Positions 1-9,010 of a stretch of DNA of 14,706 nt are shown here, one piece after another (position 1 is the first letter of the stretch; the number at the start of each line of letters is the position of its first letter). A program made the translations under genes and the position numbers. The DNA is taken from assembly GCA_019677205.1 (NCBI GenBank), contig JAAMXY010000287.1:1-14706 (forward strand), given 5' to 3'. The notes beneath the pieces were generated by a model that did not search any database, was not told the origin of the DNA, and saw only the letters and a program-made list of their open reading frames with translations. The stretch comes from Pinguiococcus pyrenoidosus. Its lineage: Eukaryota; Sar; Pinguiophyceae; Pinguiochrysidales; Pinguiochrysidaceae.

Positions 1-641
1 CGCCCGCGACGCGCGAGGTTTCCTGCGTCGACGCGATCTGCTTCTCAAAGGCCGCCTGGATCTCCCGAGCCTCTTCGAGCTCCTCCCCCAGCCGCAAGTT
101 CTTGATCTCCAGATCCTGAGACTTCCTCTGGTAGCCGCGGAGCTCTTCGCCGTGGCGACGGAGGTACTTGCGCAGGTCCAAGTCTTTGGCCTTCAGGAAA
201 GTCTTCACGTCTTTCCGTTGGCAGAGGACTTCGTTGGTCAGCGCCCGCACGTGCTCCACAGCGCTCTTCAGACTCTGCTCCAGCTTCGCCTGCTCCTCTT
301 CGTCGGCCTCAGCTTCAACGCGCAGCTGTCGTTCCCGGAGAAGATCGTCGCGCAGCGCGATGTTCTCTCGGGCCCTCTCCTCTGCCGCGGTCCGCAGAAG
401 CGTTCGTGAAGCTCGCGTCAGAAGCCGCGGCCAACACTTGCGAACTCAAGGCAGCACTCACCCGAGATCTGCGCGAGAGAGGTGTGCTTCTCCTGCAGCT
501 GTGCGACGGTCTCTCGGAGCGCTTCGCACTCGGCCTTCAAACTGGGGAGAGCGGAGGTGAGAGACGCGGAATTGGCGTTCGGGACACAGGCGTGGACGTG
601 GACCTGGCGACCAGCTCGCTTTCGCCCCCTTCCTCCGCCAT
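1..641 (-). CDS. Coiled-coil protein, 5' part (3 exons, runs off the left edge)
   Basis: Function not recognised. Exons on the minus strand are 641-604, 541-462 and 381-1; introns 603-542 (62 nt) and 461-382 (80 nt) are GT-AG, and the first 166 codons join without a stop. The start at 641 gives MAEEGGESELVAS, which continues directly into a heptad-like helix (LKAECEALRETVAQLQEKH). From about residue 13 almost the whole visible protein is rich in E, K, R, Q and L with no proline, as expected for a long coiled coil; a short break (RRHGEELRGYQRK) lies near residue 120. The frame is still open at base 1, so the C-terminus is outside the window. Candidates are a flagellar, basal-body or cytoskeletal coiled-coil protein, but nothing visible is specific. 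It is divergent from the Dpy-30 gene, with starts 392 bases apart. Exon joining is inferred from frame and consensus only. Confidence 0.75.
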
Positions 642-1033
642 GAGAAAGGCGAAGCAAGAGCGCACGAGGCGTCTCGGAGCCTCGTTCGTCTTCTCTTCTG
701 TGCCTCAACGCTTTTTCGTGATGTTTTTGTGTGATGATTTCTGCAGTGTTTTTTTTGGCTGCTTACCGGTATTATGAATTTTAGGCTTGATGGTACCACC
801 TTCTTCTGGATACCTCAGTACCTATGGTATCTTGTTCCATCCTGTGGAGTGCTGTATTCTATTTAGATTAAGAGATTAAGATTAGATTTAAAAATGTTGA
901 AGTTTCGATAATCCAATCAAAAGGCAAGAGGTGATCGACATTGTCCAATGAATGGCGGGAAGCTAGCAGGAACATCCTTGTTAACTTATAACAGACGACG
1001 AATAACGCTTCTTTCCATCAATGCAACCCTGCA
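642..1033. promoter_or_regulatory. Divergent intergenic region (coiled-coil / Dpy-30 genes)
   Basis: This gap of 392 bases separates two start codons on opposite strands, so it should hold both promoters and 5' leaders. The centre (about 840-1010) is AT-rich. CCAAT-like motifs occur near 911 and 944. A TGGCGGGAA sequence at 953-961 resembles an E2F/DP binding site. No further reading frame with coding character was seen. Confidence 0.5.
953..961 (+). promoter_or_regulatory. E2F-like site (TGGCGGGAA)
   Basis: The motif matches the core GGCGGGAA of E2F/DP sites and lies 73 bases upstream of the Dpy-30 protein start, nine bases after a CCAAT-like motif. The match is read directly. Function is inferred, and a core of eight bases can occur by chance in GC-rich DNA. 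Confidence 0.3.
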
Positions 1034-1674
1034 ATGAAACGGTTGGAAGTTCTGGTTCCCGCGGGATTTGGGCGTCTTGGGCCACTCGGCTTGCTTCTTC
1101 GTTGCCAAGGAAGCGTCATGCAGAGGAACGTGGTGTTCTCAGCCGGGCGCCGGCTGAGCGATGACCGCATGTACGTGGTCTCCGTACTGGACTTGGAGCC
1201 TGCCGGGCTGCTTGTCAAGGCGTACTGCCAGCTTTCCAGCAGCGAATTGCATCTTTCCGCCACCGAAAAGCAGGTTCGTGCCCCTGTGGGGCCACTCTGA
1301 AGCGCTGGGCGGGCCTCTGGCTGACCATGCCAAATCCACAGCTGCGACGTGCGGGCCTCAACCGCTCGGAGGAGGCCTTCAAGAAGCTCGTCGAGAGCAT
1401 CGACGTCGTGTTGGTGGAAGGGGACCTGCGCCTCCGCAGCAGCATCGAGGAGATCGCGCCTCCGAGGAAGGTGCCCCGTGGGGAGGCGGTGAAGGACTAC
1501 ATCAACGGAACGCCAGCGGGAGCCGAGACGCTGCCGGAGCTGCTCACCAAAGGCTTGGCGGAGCTCTGCAAGGTCAAGCCGGCTGGCCTGGATGCCGTCA
1601 AGTGGCTGGGAGAGTGGCTGCTGGCGAACAACCCGAACCAGCCAGCAGTAGACGAGCCGGAAGATCTTGAATGA
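1034..1674 (+). CDS. Dpy-30 motif protein, 190 aa (2 exons)
   Basis: Exon 1 is 1034-1273 (80 codons) and exon 2 is 1342-1674; the 68-nt GT-AG intron is phase 0 and removes an in-frame TGA. Residues 144-179 (LPELLTKGLAELCKV, then DAVKWLGEWLLANNP) match the Dpy-30 motif, a two-helix dimerisation module that docks amphipathic helices. It occurs in COMPASS-type histone methyltransferase complexes and in flagellar radial-spoke and other axonemal proteins. DPY30 itself is only about 100 aa, so this is not simply DPY30. Residues 1-120 have alternating hydrophobic stretches and a segment (GLLVKAYCQLSSSELHL) that looks like a small beta domain; I cannot assign it. A flagellar role is a reasonable guess from architecture. 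The ATG at 1021 is out of frame, so 1034 was chosen. The C-terminus is acidic (DEPEDLE). Confidence 0.8.
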
Positions 1675-2239
1675 AACAAGTGAAAGATTCGAGACCTCCT
1701 CACGCGGGTGCTCCACTTGTCTGCGGTTGCCTCGAAGTGGCAACGCGCTGCGGCTCGCGGAGCAATGCAAGAGACTTGCGCTCCGTGAATGCGTAGAGCA
1801 AGCTTCTCCACCTGCGTCAGCGCCATACCCAGGCCTTCGGCGGATGCTCGGGAAGCCTCCAAAAGCCGCCAAACCCGGCGCGGGGAGACGAACCATTGAG
1901 ACCTGCTCTGCAAAGCTGACACCACGACGGATTCGGATCCCTCCCCCACGAACCCAGGAATGCTCTCGGACGCCAAGCTGCAACTTCCAGACGGAGACAG
2001 GCCTTCCTCTGTCACCATTCCTTCCTTCCTTTCTTCCTTTCTTGCTTCCTTCCTTCCTTCTTGCTTGCAGTGCCTCAGCATTTGCGCCTCGCCTCAAACC
2101 TTGCCTCTTCAAAATGGTGTCGCTAGATCTACTATTGATCCGTTGTACAGCTGAGCGATCATATTCCTCGCCTCTCGCCAATCTACAGAGGCCATCGGTC
2201 AACGCCGATGGCGCCACCTTCCCAGCAGCTCAATTAGCC
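1675..2239. other. Intergenic region between Dpy-30 and LAS1 genes
   Basis: These 565 bases separate two genes on the same strand and should hold the 3' end of the first and the promoter and leader of the second. Open frames exist on both strands but overlap one another and show no recognisable domain, so no gene is called. A long pyrimidine tract at 2015-2067 ends in TTGCTTGCAG, which resembles a 3' splice site, so a 5'-leader intron of the LAS1 gene ending at 2070 is possible but unproven. Confidence 0.5.
2015..2067. repeat. CCTT/GGAA-type microsatellite tract
   Basis: The plus strand is an almost pure pyrimidine run built from CTTC/CCTT units with occasional TTGC interruptions. On the minus strand it reads as GGAA repeats, giving a low-complexity K-E-G-R peptide in one frame that is not likely to be real protein. 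It is followed directly by a CAG, so it could be the polypyrimidine tract of a 3' splice site. Confidence 0.8.
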
Positions 2240-3691
2240 ATGACTGCAAGGGTCGTGCCGTGGCGAGACTGGTCAGAATGGCGCTGGTAGGGCCCCTGTG
2301 GCATCGCTCCCTCCCCCCGAAAAGCTCCTGACGCCCTTGCCAAGGCTGCGCGACGCCCTGTACAGCGGAGAGGCGGGCCTGGCGGCCGCAGCCGTCCAGC
2401 GTGTCAAGGCGTGGGAGACTCGACAGGCGCTGCCGCAGGTTCGCCGGGACTCCAAAGAGCCCTACGCCGCTACAATCCCTTGAGCATTTCTCCATCGCGG
2501 ACCGCAGGCGCTGCTGATGACAGCTCGTTTGGTGGAGATCCGCCTCATCGACGGCAGTCGCGGCCATCAGGCTTCTGCCATGAGCGCCCAGGGGCAGATT
2601 GTGGGTAGGAAGTGGTGGGGCAGTGGGGAGCCATTGGCCACTCTGACGTTGCCTTGGCAGGCCTTCCTACCTCCGCGTTGCAGCTCATGTACGCGCTGTG
2701 CATCATGCGGGCGGTGAATGGGCTTGCCGACTCGCTGCAGAAGGGCGTGATGGCTAGGTGCGTGGATGAGCAGGTGACGAAGAGGCCGATCCGGCGGTGA
2801 CATTGGCGACGCTGCAGGTCTGTGAGCAGTGCAGCTGCCACGTTGGGCCTTCCGCCGTGGCTGGTGGACATTCGCCACGATGCCGCGCACAACGACCTGC
2901 CCAGCATGGGCACGCTGCGCATGGGCTGCGATCACCTGCTTGGCTGGTATTACGAGAAGTACTGGAGCACGCAGGATGACGAACTGCAGCGGCTGGACAA
3001 GGCCGTGCAGGACGCCTTGAATCAGTACGTGCAGACGGCGAGGAAGGCGATGGCGGAGGACGCCTCGGAGATGGCAAGTGTCCAAAGCAGCATCGGAAGA
3101 GTCCTTCAATTACTGTCCGAGAGTGCTTGGAGGGACTTTCTTGCTCCCGCCTTTGAGAATCTGATAGAGCAAACGTGCGGAGAGGGGCTGGCAGCTGCTG
3201 ACGGGTTCGGCGACCTCGGCGACGCTTTCGCCGAAGCCATGTCTCATGCCGAGCTCTTGTGCCCTTTGCTGCTTGCCGTTCAGACCGCATATGCAAAGTT
3301 CTTGCCCACCTTGTTGCACCGATGCGCAGACCAGATCCAGAGACAAGCTTCCGAAGGGAAGGGCGACGAGGCCAGCGTCTGCCATGCTGCGTTCGTCGCG
3401 CTCGTCTGTTCCGAGGCGTTCCATCAGCTGTTCCTCCGCTGGGAACAGGCGGTGGAGCAACGAGACGTGGAGCTTCTCCCCAAGGTGCTGGTGTCAGGCA
3501 TCCAGCGGGACGAGAAACCGTATCTACAGCGGCCAGCGGTCTTGCAAGGGGACTACAGCAAGCTAAGCCGCTTGGCGCTTCATCGGTCAGAACTGCGAGA
3601 CAAGATCAACCACCTGCCCGACGGTGCCGTGCGCTCCTTCCTCCTCAACTACTTCCCACCGGACGAGCCCGACGTGGAGCCTTTAGGCTGA
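2240..3691 (+). CDS. LAS1: LAS1-like pre-rRNA processing endoribonuclease, 402 aa (5 exons)
   Basis: Las1 is the HEPN-family endonuclease that cuts ITS2 in pre-rRNA during 60S subunit maturation, working in the nucleolus with the kinase Grc3/NOL9. Exons are 2240-2286, 2345-2438, 2508-2604, 2661-2757 and 2818-3691; introns are 58, 69, 56 and 60 nt, all GT-AG, and the sum is exactly 403 codons. Family landmarks appear in order: the start RVVPWRDWSEW (residues 4-14), AVQRVKAWETRQALP, MYALCIMRAVNGLADSLQ, and LGLPPWLVDIRHDAAHNDLP at 121-140, followed by LGWYYEKYW. R131, H132 and H136 form the HEPN RHxxxH catalytic motif. The C-terminal 240 residues are helical and poorly conserved, and the protein is shorter than yeast (about 500 aa) or human (about 730 aa) relatives. 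Exon 3/4 could alternatively splice at 2601/2683; the chosen junction gives the better family match. Confidence 0.9.
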
Positions 3692-4073
3692 GACGTTCCG
3701 CTCCACAAGTGTGCCAGGCGGAAGACGGACATGCACAATTGGGGGGAAAAAAGAAGGGTTGGAAAGGAACAGCCTCTTATACTTCCTTTCCGGGCAACTC
3801 GTCTCTCTGATCATCCCTGCTTGCCTGGCCTTCCGTCTCATCATCGACGGAGGCACGAATCAAACGGAGTAGGGTTCACTAGTGACTAGAATACTATATC
3901 GCTGTGCTAGTTGTCAAAATTTGGATTCGCGATGAACGTCTACACCCGAAATCGCTGTGGTAATCTCGTCTCGCAGCTGGCCTACGTGACTAAAGCAAAA
4001 AAAAAGCAGAGTACATCTATGATATCTTCTGAATTTCGCCGGCTCTTCCTCATCTGGGGGGGGGGAATGGTAG
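3692..4073. other. Convergent 3' intergenic region (LAS1 / transporter)
   Basis: The two flanking genes end toward each other, so this region should hold both 3' UTRs and polyadenylation signals. It is less GC-rich than the genes. Homopolymer runs include an A run near 3996-4004 and a G run of nine near 4057-4065. No conserved reading frame is visible. Confidence 0.5.
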
Positions 4074-6127
4074 CTATATCCGAGCCTTGATGTTCATGTA
4101 AACGCCAGCGACGGCCATGAACAACCCAAACGGCACGAGCAGCGAGTTCGATCTGGGTGTTTGGATCGGGAACGTCCCAGAAGAAGCGGGTTAGAACCTT
4201 GTGGGAAACGGGCAACTGAGAGAAGGCGCGCCTCGTACCGCTTCGATATGAGCTGGGTATCATCGTCGGAGAGCATGAACGCGTTCAACAAACTCGGCAA
4301 TATGTAGATGAAGTAGCTTCCCACCACGGCCCCGGCGATCCCAACCTTTGATGAGAGGTCCGCCCGTCGTTTATTAGAGATCATGATGGTGCCCGTCTGG
4401 GGCATCTGGAAGAGAGCATCAAGGAAGCCTTACCACAATCCCCATGTCTTGCACAACGACGGCGAGAGCAGTCGTGACGGCAAGGAGGCAGGTCGTCAGG
4501 GTGCGCCAGCCCTGCTCGCTATCGGCAGCGGAGCTGACCGCTTTCAAAGCTCGGTCAACGAGATAGCTGTCGCCCTTGATTTTCCTCCGCAACTGGAGCA
4601 CCGAGCCCCAGTTGTTGAGCACCCTGTCGATGGCATACTCCTCCAGGCGGCCCTGGCGGAGCTGATGCAAGGAGGCGCAGGTCTCGATCACCCCTTGCCG
4701 GAGGCCGCAGAAGGCCAACGGAAACCCGAAGAGGATGCTGCAGCCGGTCGCCAGCCGAGCGACCTCCCCGAGCCGATCGTGGGGCGAGTAGTTCGTCAGC
4801 AGCATCGTCCTGCAATTCCGCCCAAACGTGCGGTAGCCGCACACCATGGTGATCGCGTACATCAAGCTCAGGCCGATGTAGGACGGCCAGCTCACCATGT
4901 CGCATCGCTTCATGGTCGGTTCTTGCAACTCGGAGTAGAACCTGGGCGCGTTGTAGTGCGCCATGAAGCTCACCCCGAGGTTGCTCGCAAGCACCAGGGC
5001 CTTGGAGTCGAACTTCCACGGGTTCATCTGATCAAACGTGGGCGCGGCGTGGCTGCCCAGCTCCACCAGGTCGCCAAAGAACTGCCCGCCCGGCGCGTAT
5101 GTACCGTCGAGCGAGCGCAGCACCACGAAGCCGACCGTGTACACCACCGAGAAGAGCCCGAGAATGCTGGTGAAGCCCAACTTGTCCAGCGACCGCTGCA
5201 GGCACAGCGGGAGGAGCGCCACCACCGTCGCCACGAGGATGTTGGCAGCGCGGCCGTTGAGGTCCGACGACGAGCCCAGCTTGTCGGCGAGCAGCGACGT
5301 CGCCACGTCGCCGATGAAGCCGCTGTACACAATGCACACGGCGAAGCAGAGGAGGGCCAGCGCGGCGGTGCTGAGGATGGCCGCCTCGCGACCAAGGAGC
5401 TTCGTGCAGAGGCCTTGGAAGCTGGTCTCGCCGGTGCTCTCGCAAGAGCGGTTGACCAACGCGAAGGTGTGGCCAGCGAGAATGCCCGAGAACATGCACA
5501 GCGCCACCGCGGGGTAGCAGCCGACGCCCATTGCCATGCCGGCACTCAACGTGAGAAGGCCCTGGAAGACAGAAGCAGGAACGCAAGAAGACACAAGAAG
5601 AGAGGGGGAGCATGCAAGCCGAAAGTTAGGGGCCGCCGTTCAGATGGACCAAAAAAAACGACTGGAAAGATGCCAAGGACGCACCGCTCCAGCAACGTTG
5701 TTCATCAGATTGAAGGTCGCGACCGGCAAGGTGCTCTTCCTCTCCGGATACGCCATGACCGCGGCTCCGCCGCTGCGCAGATCTCGAAAGCCTCGTCTCA
5801 AGTGGCGCTCTCTCGCATTTCCCACCGAGTGCTGCGGCGCGGCACTGGGAGGCGCGTAGCGCGCAGAACCTGCAAGCACCAGAAAAAGAAATCGTGGTGA
5901 GGTGACTTTCCCGAAGGAATTCTCATCGCATTCTCTCCTGCGCCCCTGGAATTCAACGTTGGTCCGGCGCCGCTTTGCGCCACACAGCATGCAGAGCCAC
6001 AGCTGCAGACGCAGGTTGATGGCCCTCGCAACCGCGAGCAGTTCCGGTACGTACCTTGGAAGTCGTTGGCGCCAGCGAGTCCGGGGCTCACGAGGAGAAC
6101 CGCCAGCAAAAGTCTCGACGGCATCAT
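4074..6127 (-). CDS. SLC38/AAAP-family amino acid transporter with N-terminal signal-like exon, 523 aa (5 exons)
   Basis: Predicted proton- or sodium-coupled amino acid transporter of the AAAP (SLC32/36/38) family. Exons (minus): 6127-6055, 5869-5685, 5561-4434, 4345-4239 and 4152-4074; introns are 185, 123, 88 and 86 nt, all GT-AG, totalling exactly 524 codons. The first helix ATFNLMNNVAGAGLLTLSAG matches the family signature and is split by intron 2. Eleven hydrophobic segments can be counted, ending with SLLVPFGLFMAVAGVYMNI near residues 501-519. Exon 1 encodes MMPSRLLLAVLLVSPGLAGA, a typical signal-peptide shape, joined through a strong donor (AAG/GTACGT) in the correct frame to a basic, Ser/Ala/Arg-rich stretch before MAYPERKS at residue 63. 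Normal family members begin near that second Met (5756), so a shorter isoform is possible. The same frame is open upstream to 6541, but without recognisable sequence. The core call is firm; exon 1 is an inference. Confidence 0.85.
6055..6127 (-). other. Putative signal-peptide exon of the transporter
   Basis: Two adjacent ATGs (6127 and 6124) precede R, then LLLAVLLV, then SPGLAGA, which has the basic, hydrophobic and small-residue regions of a cleavable signal peptide. The exon ends CAAG before GTACGTAC, a near-perfect donor, and phase 1 continues correctly into 5869-5685 across a 185-nt intron. The downstream linker (about residues 25-62) contains several Arg and Ser and few acidic residues. 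Confidence 0.5.
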
Positions 6128-6835
6128 AAGCGTTCGCTGCTTCCCGCTCTGCGCGCGCGTGCTTCGCACTGGAAAGCGCGTGGGTGTCGGGTTTCTGGCG
6201 CCGCTGCTGTCCTGAGCGCTCCGGGACGCTTTGGCGATGCGACTGGAGAAGCTTGGTGTCTCGCGCGCGAAGCTGCGGAGTCTCTCGCTTTGAACGGCGT
6301 TTGCGCGGCAAAGGGAGTCGTGCATACAACGGCCGAACAAGCTCCGAAAGAGTTGAAGTTTGCGGCTGCGCCGGTCACGGGTGCACAATGCGTCCTTGGC
6401 ACAGCGCCCGAGGTCGGTAGCAGAGGTTGGTAGCGCCACAGCGGCGCTGGTGGCCAAAGCGCCCGCCCCTCGCGTTTTGGGTATCCCCGAAATCTCAACC
6501 TGAAACTGCCGCGCCAGCGTCTCGGCCCTTGCAAGGGCCAATGATAGCCCGATTTTGAAGTGCGAATTTGAGAATCCTTCGCGCGGACCAATGCCTGCGC
6601 ATGATTTCGGCGAGGGGAGTGCTTCGGGTACAACAACAGAAGTGAAAATTCGCTAATCCAACCAATGATGGCGCTGCGACGTCCACGGTGGTGACGTATC
6701 TCCATCCTAGAGGCCGGCAGTACCCCACACACGCACGAATCGGTGATCACGTGCTCGCTTCACATTGGTGCCTTCCCACCCAGAATCTTCCGGAAGCGAT
6801 GTGCACGTGAATCGCGAGATCCAGCTTCCAGCTCT

Positions 6836-6891
6836 CAGCTTCTCAGCTTCTCAGCTTCTCAGCTTCTCAGCTTCTCAGCTTCTCAGCTTCT
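6836..6891. repeat. Tandem repeat, 7 perfect copies of CAGCTTCT
   Basis: An 8-bp unit is repeated seven times without a mismatch, with degenerate flanking copies at about 6821-6835 and 6892-6900. Because 8 is not a multiple of 3 the unit would shift frame if translated, which fits noncoding DNA. Perfect copies suggest a recent expansion and a likely length polymorphism. Confidence 0.95.
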
Positions 6892-7011
6892 CAGCTCTCT
6901 CCATTTCATACAGTACTTCGATGCTTTGCCTCAGTCATAGAACTCGTGGTGCGGCCGGAAGGAAGCAGACCTCGTTTCCGCTGACCGGGATCCGCCACTT
7001 TTTCTTTTTTC

Positions 7012-7058
7012 GGTACTGTACTGTATTGTACTGCACAGTACTACATGTATACTGTACA
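7012..7058. repeat. GTACTG-rich block with a small inverted repeat
   Basis: Several close copies of GTACTG/TACTGTA follow a T-rich run at about 6997-7010. Bases 7028-7041 form an inverted repeat with 6-base arms (GTACTG, spacer CA, CAGTAC). It ends 34 bases before the kinase start codon, so it is probably in the core promoter or 5' leader. Confidence 0.7.
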
Positions 7059-7092
7059 TCGGGGTCTCAGCTGATCCGCACTCAAACGCTGA

Positions 7093-9010
7093 ATGGCCTC
7101 TCTGGTCTCCGCGCGCGTCGCTGCGCTCGTCCCCGCCGTAGCCAGCCAGTGCCACTCCGCGCCGCCCCAGGCGAATCCAGAGGTTCTCCGGTCTCTTCTC
7201 AACGCGTGTAGGACCTTTGATTTCGCTGAGGAAGCGGCGCTGCGGCGAAGAATGGCATCAGCTGACACCGCGGAGGGGAGCGTCCCGGTGGGCGCAGAAG
7301 TGAGCCTCTTCGCGCCGATCTTCCGCGAGCGATGGCTGAGGCTGAACAACATCGGCAAGGGCACTTTCGCGCGGCTTTCGCGGGCGCTGGACCTGTGGAA
7401 GGTGCATCCGGTGGAAACCAAGAAGGAGCAGAGCTTCGGGAGAGAGGCACTTGTGGCACTGAAGTTCCAAGACATGAGCCAAAACCTCCTGAACACGCTG
7501 GTGAACGAGGCGCGAGCCTTAAGAGCGCTCGACGGTGAGGAGGCGCCGCTGGCGCGCATGAAGGACTTCTTCCGCCTGCCCAGTGAGCAGCATGTGCTGG
7601 TGCTGGATCTGCTGCCCGGCCTCGACGTTGCCAAGCTGCGGTCTCGGGGGCTCAAGTTCTTCGGGGGCGCCGTGTTGCCAGCGCGGGTGACCTCCCAGAT
7701 GGTTCGCGACATGCTGCTGTGCCTGCGCTACGTGCACAGCAGGGGCTGGGTGCATCGAGACGTGAAGCCCAACAACTTCGTGCAGCGGAACAGCGGCTCG
7801 CGGAACTTCAACGTCATCGACTTCGGCGTGGCCAGGGAGTACCTCGAGAGGGCCGAGACGGGTCACGAGAAAGTGCTCAAGAAGGAAGTGGAGGGCGGCG
7901 AGCGCCGCGGGACCACCATGTACAACAGCGTGTGGGTGGCGCAGGGCAAGGACCACTGCCGCCGAGATGACCTCATCAGCCTGTGGTACGCGCTGCTGGA
8001 CATGATCAGCCCCAAGCCGCTGCCTTGGGCAGACGCTGCGCGGCAGAAGAATAGAGACGAGGTGACGGCGATCAAGAAGCGGTTGCACGAGGACACGCTG
8101 GTGTTCCTGGAGGAGATCGAGGTGGCCGAGCCGCTGCGGGAGGTGTACGCTTCCTCCTTGCGAAGCCTGTATGACCTGGGGTTTGCGGAGGAGCCTCCGT
8201 ACGACCGTCTGGAGCAGGCGCTCGGGCGCATCCACGACATGGGGAAGGATATGGAAGACGAGAGGCTGAGCAACCTGGTTGCGACCTGGGATTGGGCGAA
8301 GCTGGAAGGCGACGAGCTCGCCGAGCCGGTTCAGCCGCTCGTCGCCAAGCCAGACGGGCAGCTGCCGAAGACGAGTAGATGGCTACTCTGCCTTCTCAGG
8401 GTGAGATCCTCGAACCCAGCCATCCCGTGCACACAGAAGGTGTGGATTGTAATGTTGCTTGTGTTTTTTTTCTGCTTTTTCTGCTTTTTCTGCTTTTTTT
8501 TCCCCCTGCATGTGCGCTCTTTGTCAAACAGGCATCGTCCGAGCTCCCGGAGGTGGTAGAAGAGGTTCGTCAATACTCCGAGTCGGCGATGGTCTCGCTC
8601 TTTGTGAAGGGCGTAGATGGTCTAGTGGCTGCGGGGGGCAAGCTGGAGACCAAGGTGAGGTTTTCCGAGGCTACGCAGATTGTGCGTCGCGTCCCGCCAG
8701 ATCCCTTCTTTAACCTGCATCCCTTTCTTTCCTTCGGTAGCATGACTGGACGAAGGAGGAGATTCAGCGCTACTTGTCAAAGCTTCGCGCCTTCGCGGAG
8801 GCAAGAAATTCCTTCCTTTCCTACAGGAGAAAGAGCGGGGAAGCGGCGCCTTCCTTTGCCGATGTTCAAAGAAGAGTCTGGCTCTTGGACACGCTGACGG
8901 TTCCAAGGCTTGCCAGCTACGACAAGAGCACACTTGTCAAAGAAAAGCCTCGCTTCAAGAGGTTCAGAGCCTTTAGTGAGGATAGGGATAAGAAGCGGCA
9001 GCGGAACTAG
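7093..9010 (+). CDS. Casein kinase 1-like Ser/Thr protein kinase, 566 aa (3 exons)
   Basis: Exons are 7093-8400, 8532-8654 and 8741-9010; the introns (131 and 86 nt) are GT-AG and phase 0. The kinase domain runs from about residue 83 to 385. Visible elements are the glycine loop IGKGTF (87-92), VALK with K124, helix-C E139, catalytic HRDVKPNN (221-228, D223), VIDFG (241-245), and a CK1-type activation region RRGTTMYNSV (271-280) followed by CRRDDLISLWYALLD (289-303). The last block resembles the RRDDLESLGY signature of CK1, TTBK and VRK kinases rather than the APE motif of other kinases. All catalytic residues are present, so it should be active. Before the domain are about 80 residues with an Ala/Val-rich start; after it is a tail ending in a basic stretch (RFKRFRAF, DKKRQRN) that could be a nuclear signal. 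The subfamily cannot be fixed by eye. The first donor (AGG/GTGAGA) is well supported by phase, though the residues just before it are hydrophobic and unusual. Confidence 0.88.
8459..8504. repeat. T-rich TTTTTCTGC repeat in kinase intron 1
   Basis: Inside the 131-nt intron 8401-8531 there are about three tandem copies of a TTTTTCTGC unit between longer T runs. It serves naturally as the polypyrimidine tract for the acceptor at 8530-8531. Confidence 0.8.

Larger units (their letters stand above)
6128..7092. promoter_or_regulatory. Large divergent intergenic region (transporter / kinase)
   Basis: These 965 bases lie between start codons of opposite genes. The left half (about 6128-6540) is GC-rich with overlapping open frames in several phases and no recognisable domain; it may be leader or upstream exon of the transporter. 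CCAAT motifs occur near 6538, 6589 and 6663. The right half holds an 8-bp tandem repeat (6836-6891), a T-rich run and a TACTG-rich block (7012-7058) just before the kinase. No RNA gene was recognised. Confidence 0.5.

Noticed and set aside
1018-2217. 399-aa open frame on the minus strand
   Set aside because: It runs antisense through the Dpy-30 exons and the pyrimidine microsatellite, which yields an artificial K-E-G-R run. No domain is recognisable.
4383-4405. Transporter C-terminal exon starting at an apparent Met near 4405
   Set aside because: The conserved tenth helix begins after the acceptor at 4346, and splicing 4433 to 4346 joins the family sequence without extra residues.
4383-5900. 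505-aa open frame on the plus strand
   Set aside because: It lies antisense to the transporter exons, is rich in H, R, E and A as expected from the complement of GC-rich hydrophobic codons, and has no domain. The minus strand explains the region fully.
6124-6750. 208-aa open frame on the minus strand upstream of the transporter
   Set aside because: GC-rich DNA keeps several frames open here; the peptide is R/S/A/P-rich with no motif and does not join the transporter in phase. It was left as intergenic or leader sequence.
6836-6891. CRISPR array
   Set aside because: Units are 8 bp with no spacers, and the DNA is clearly eukaryotic.
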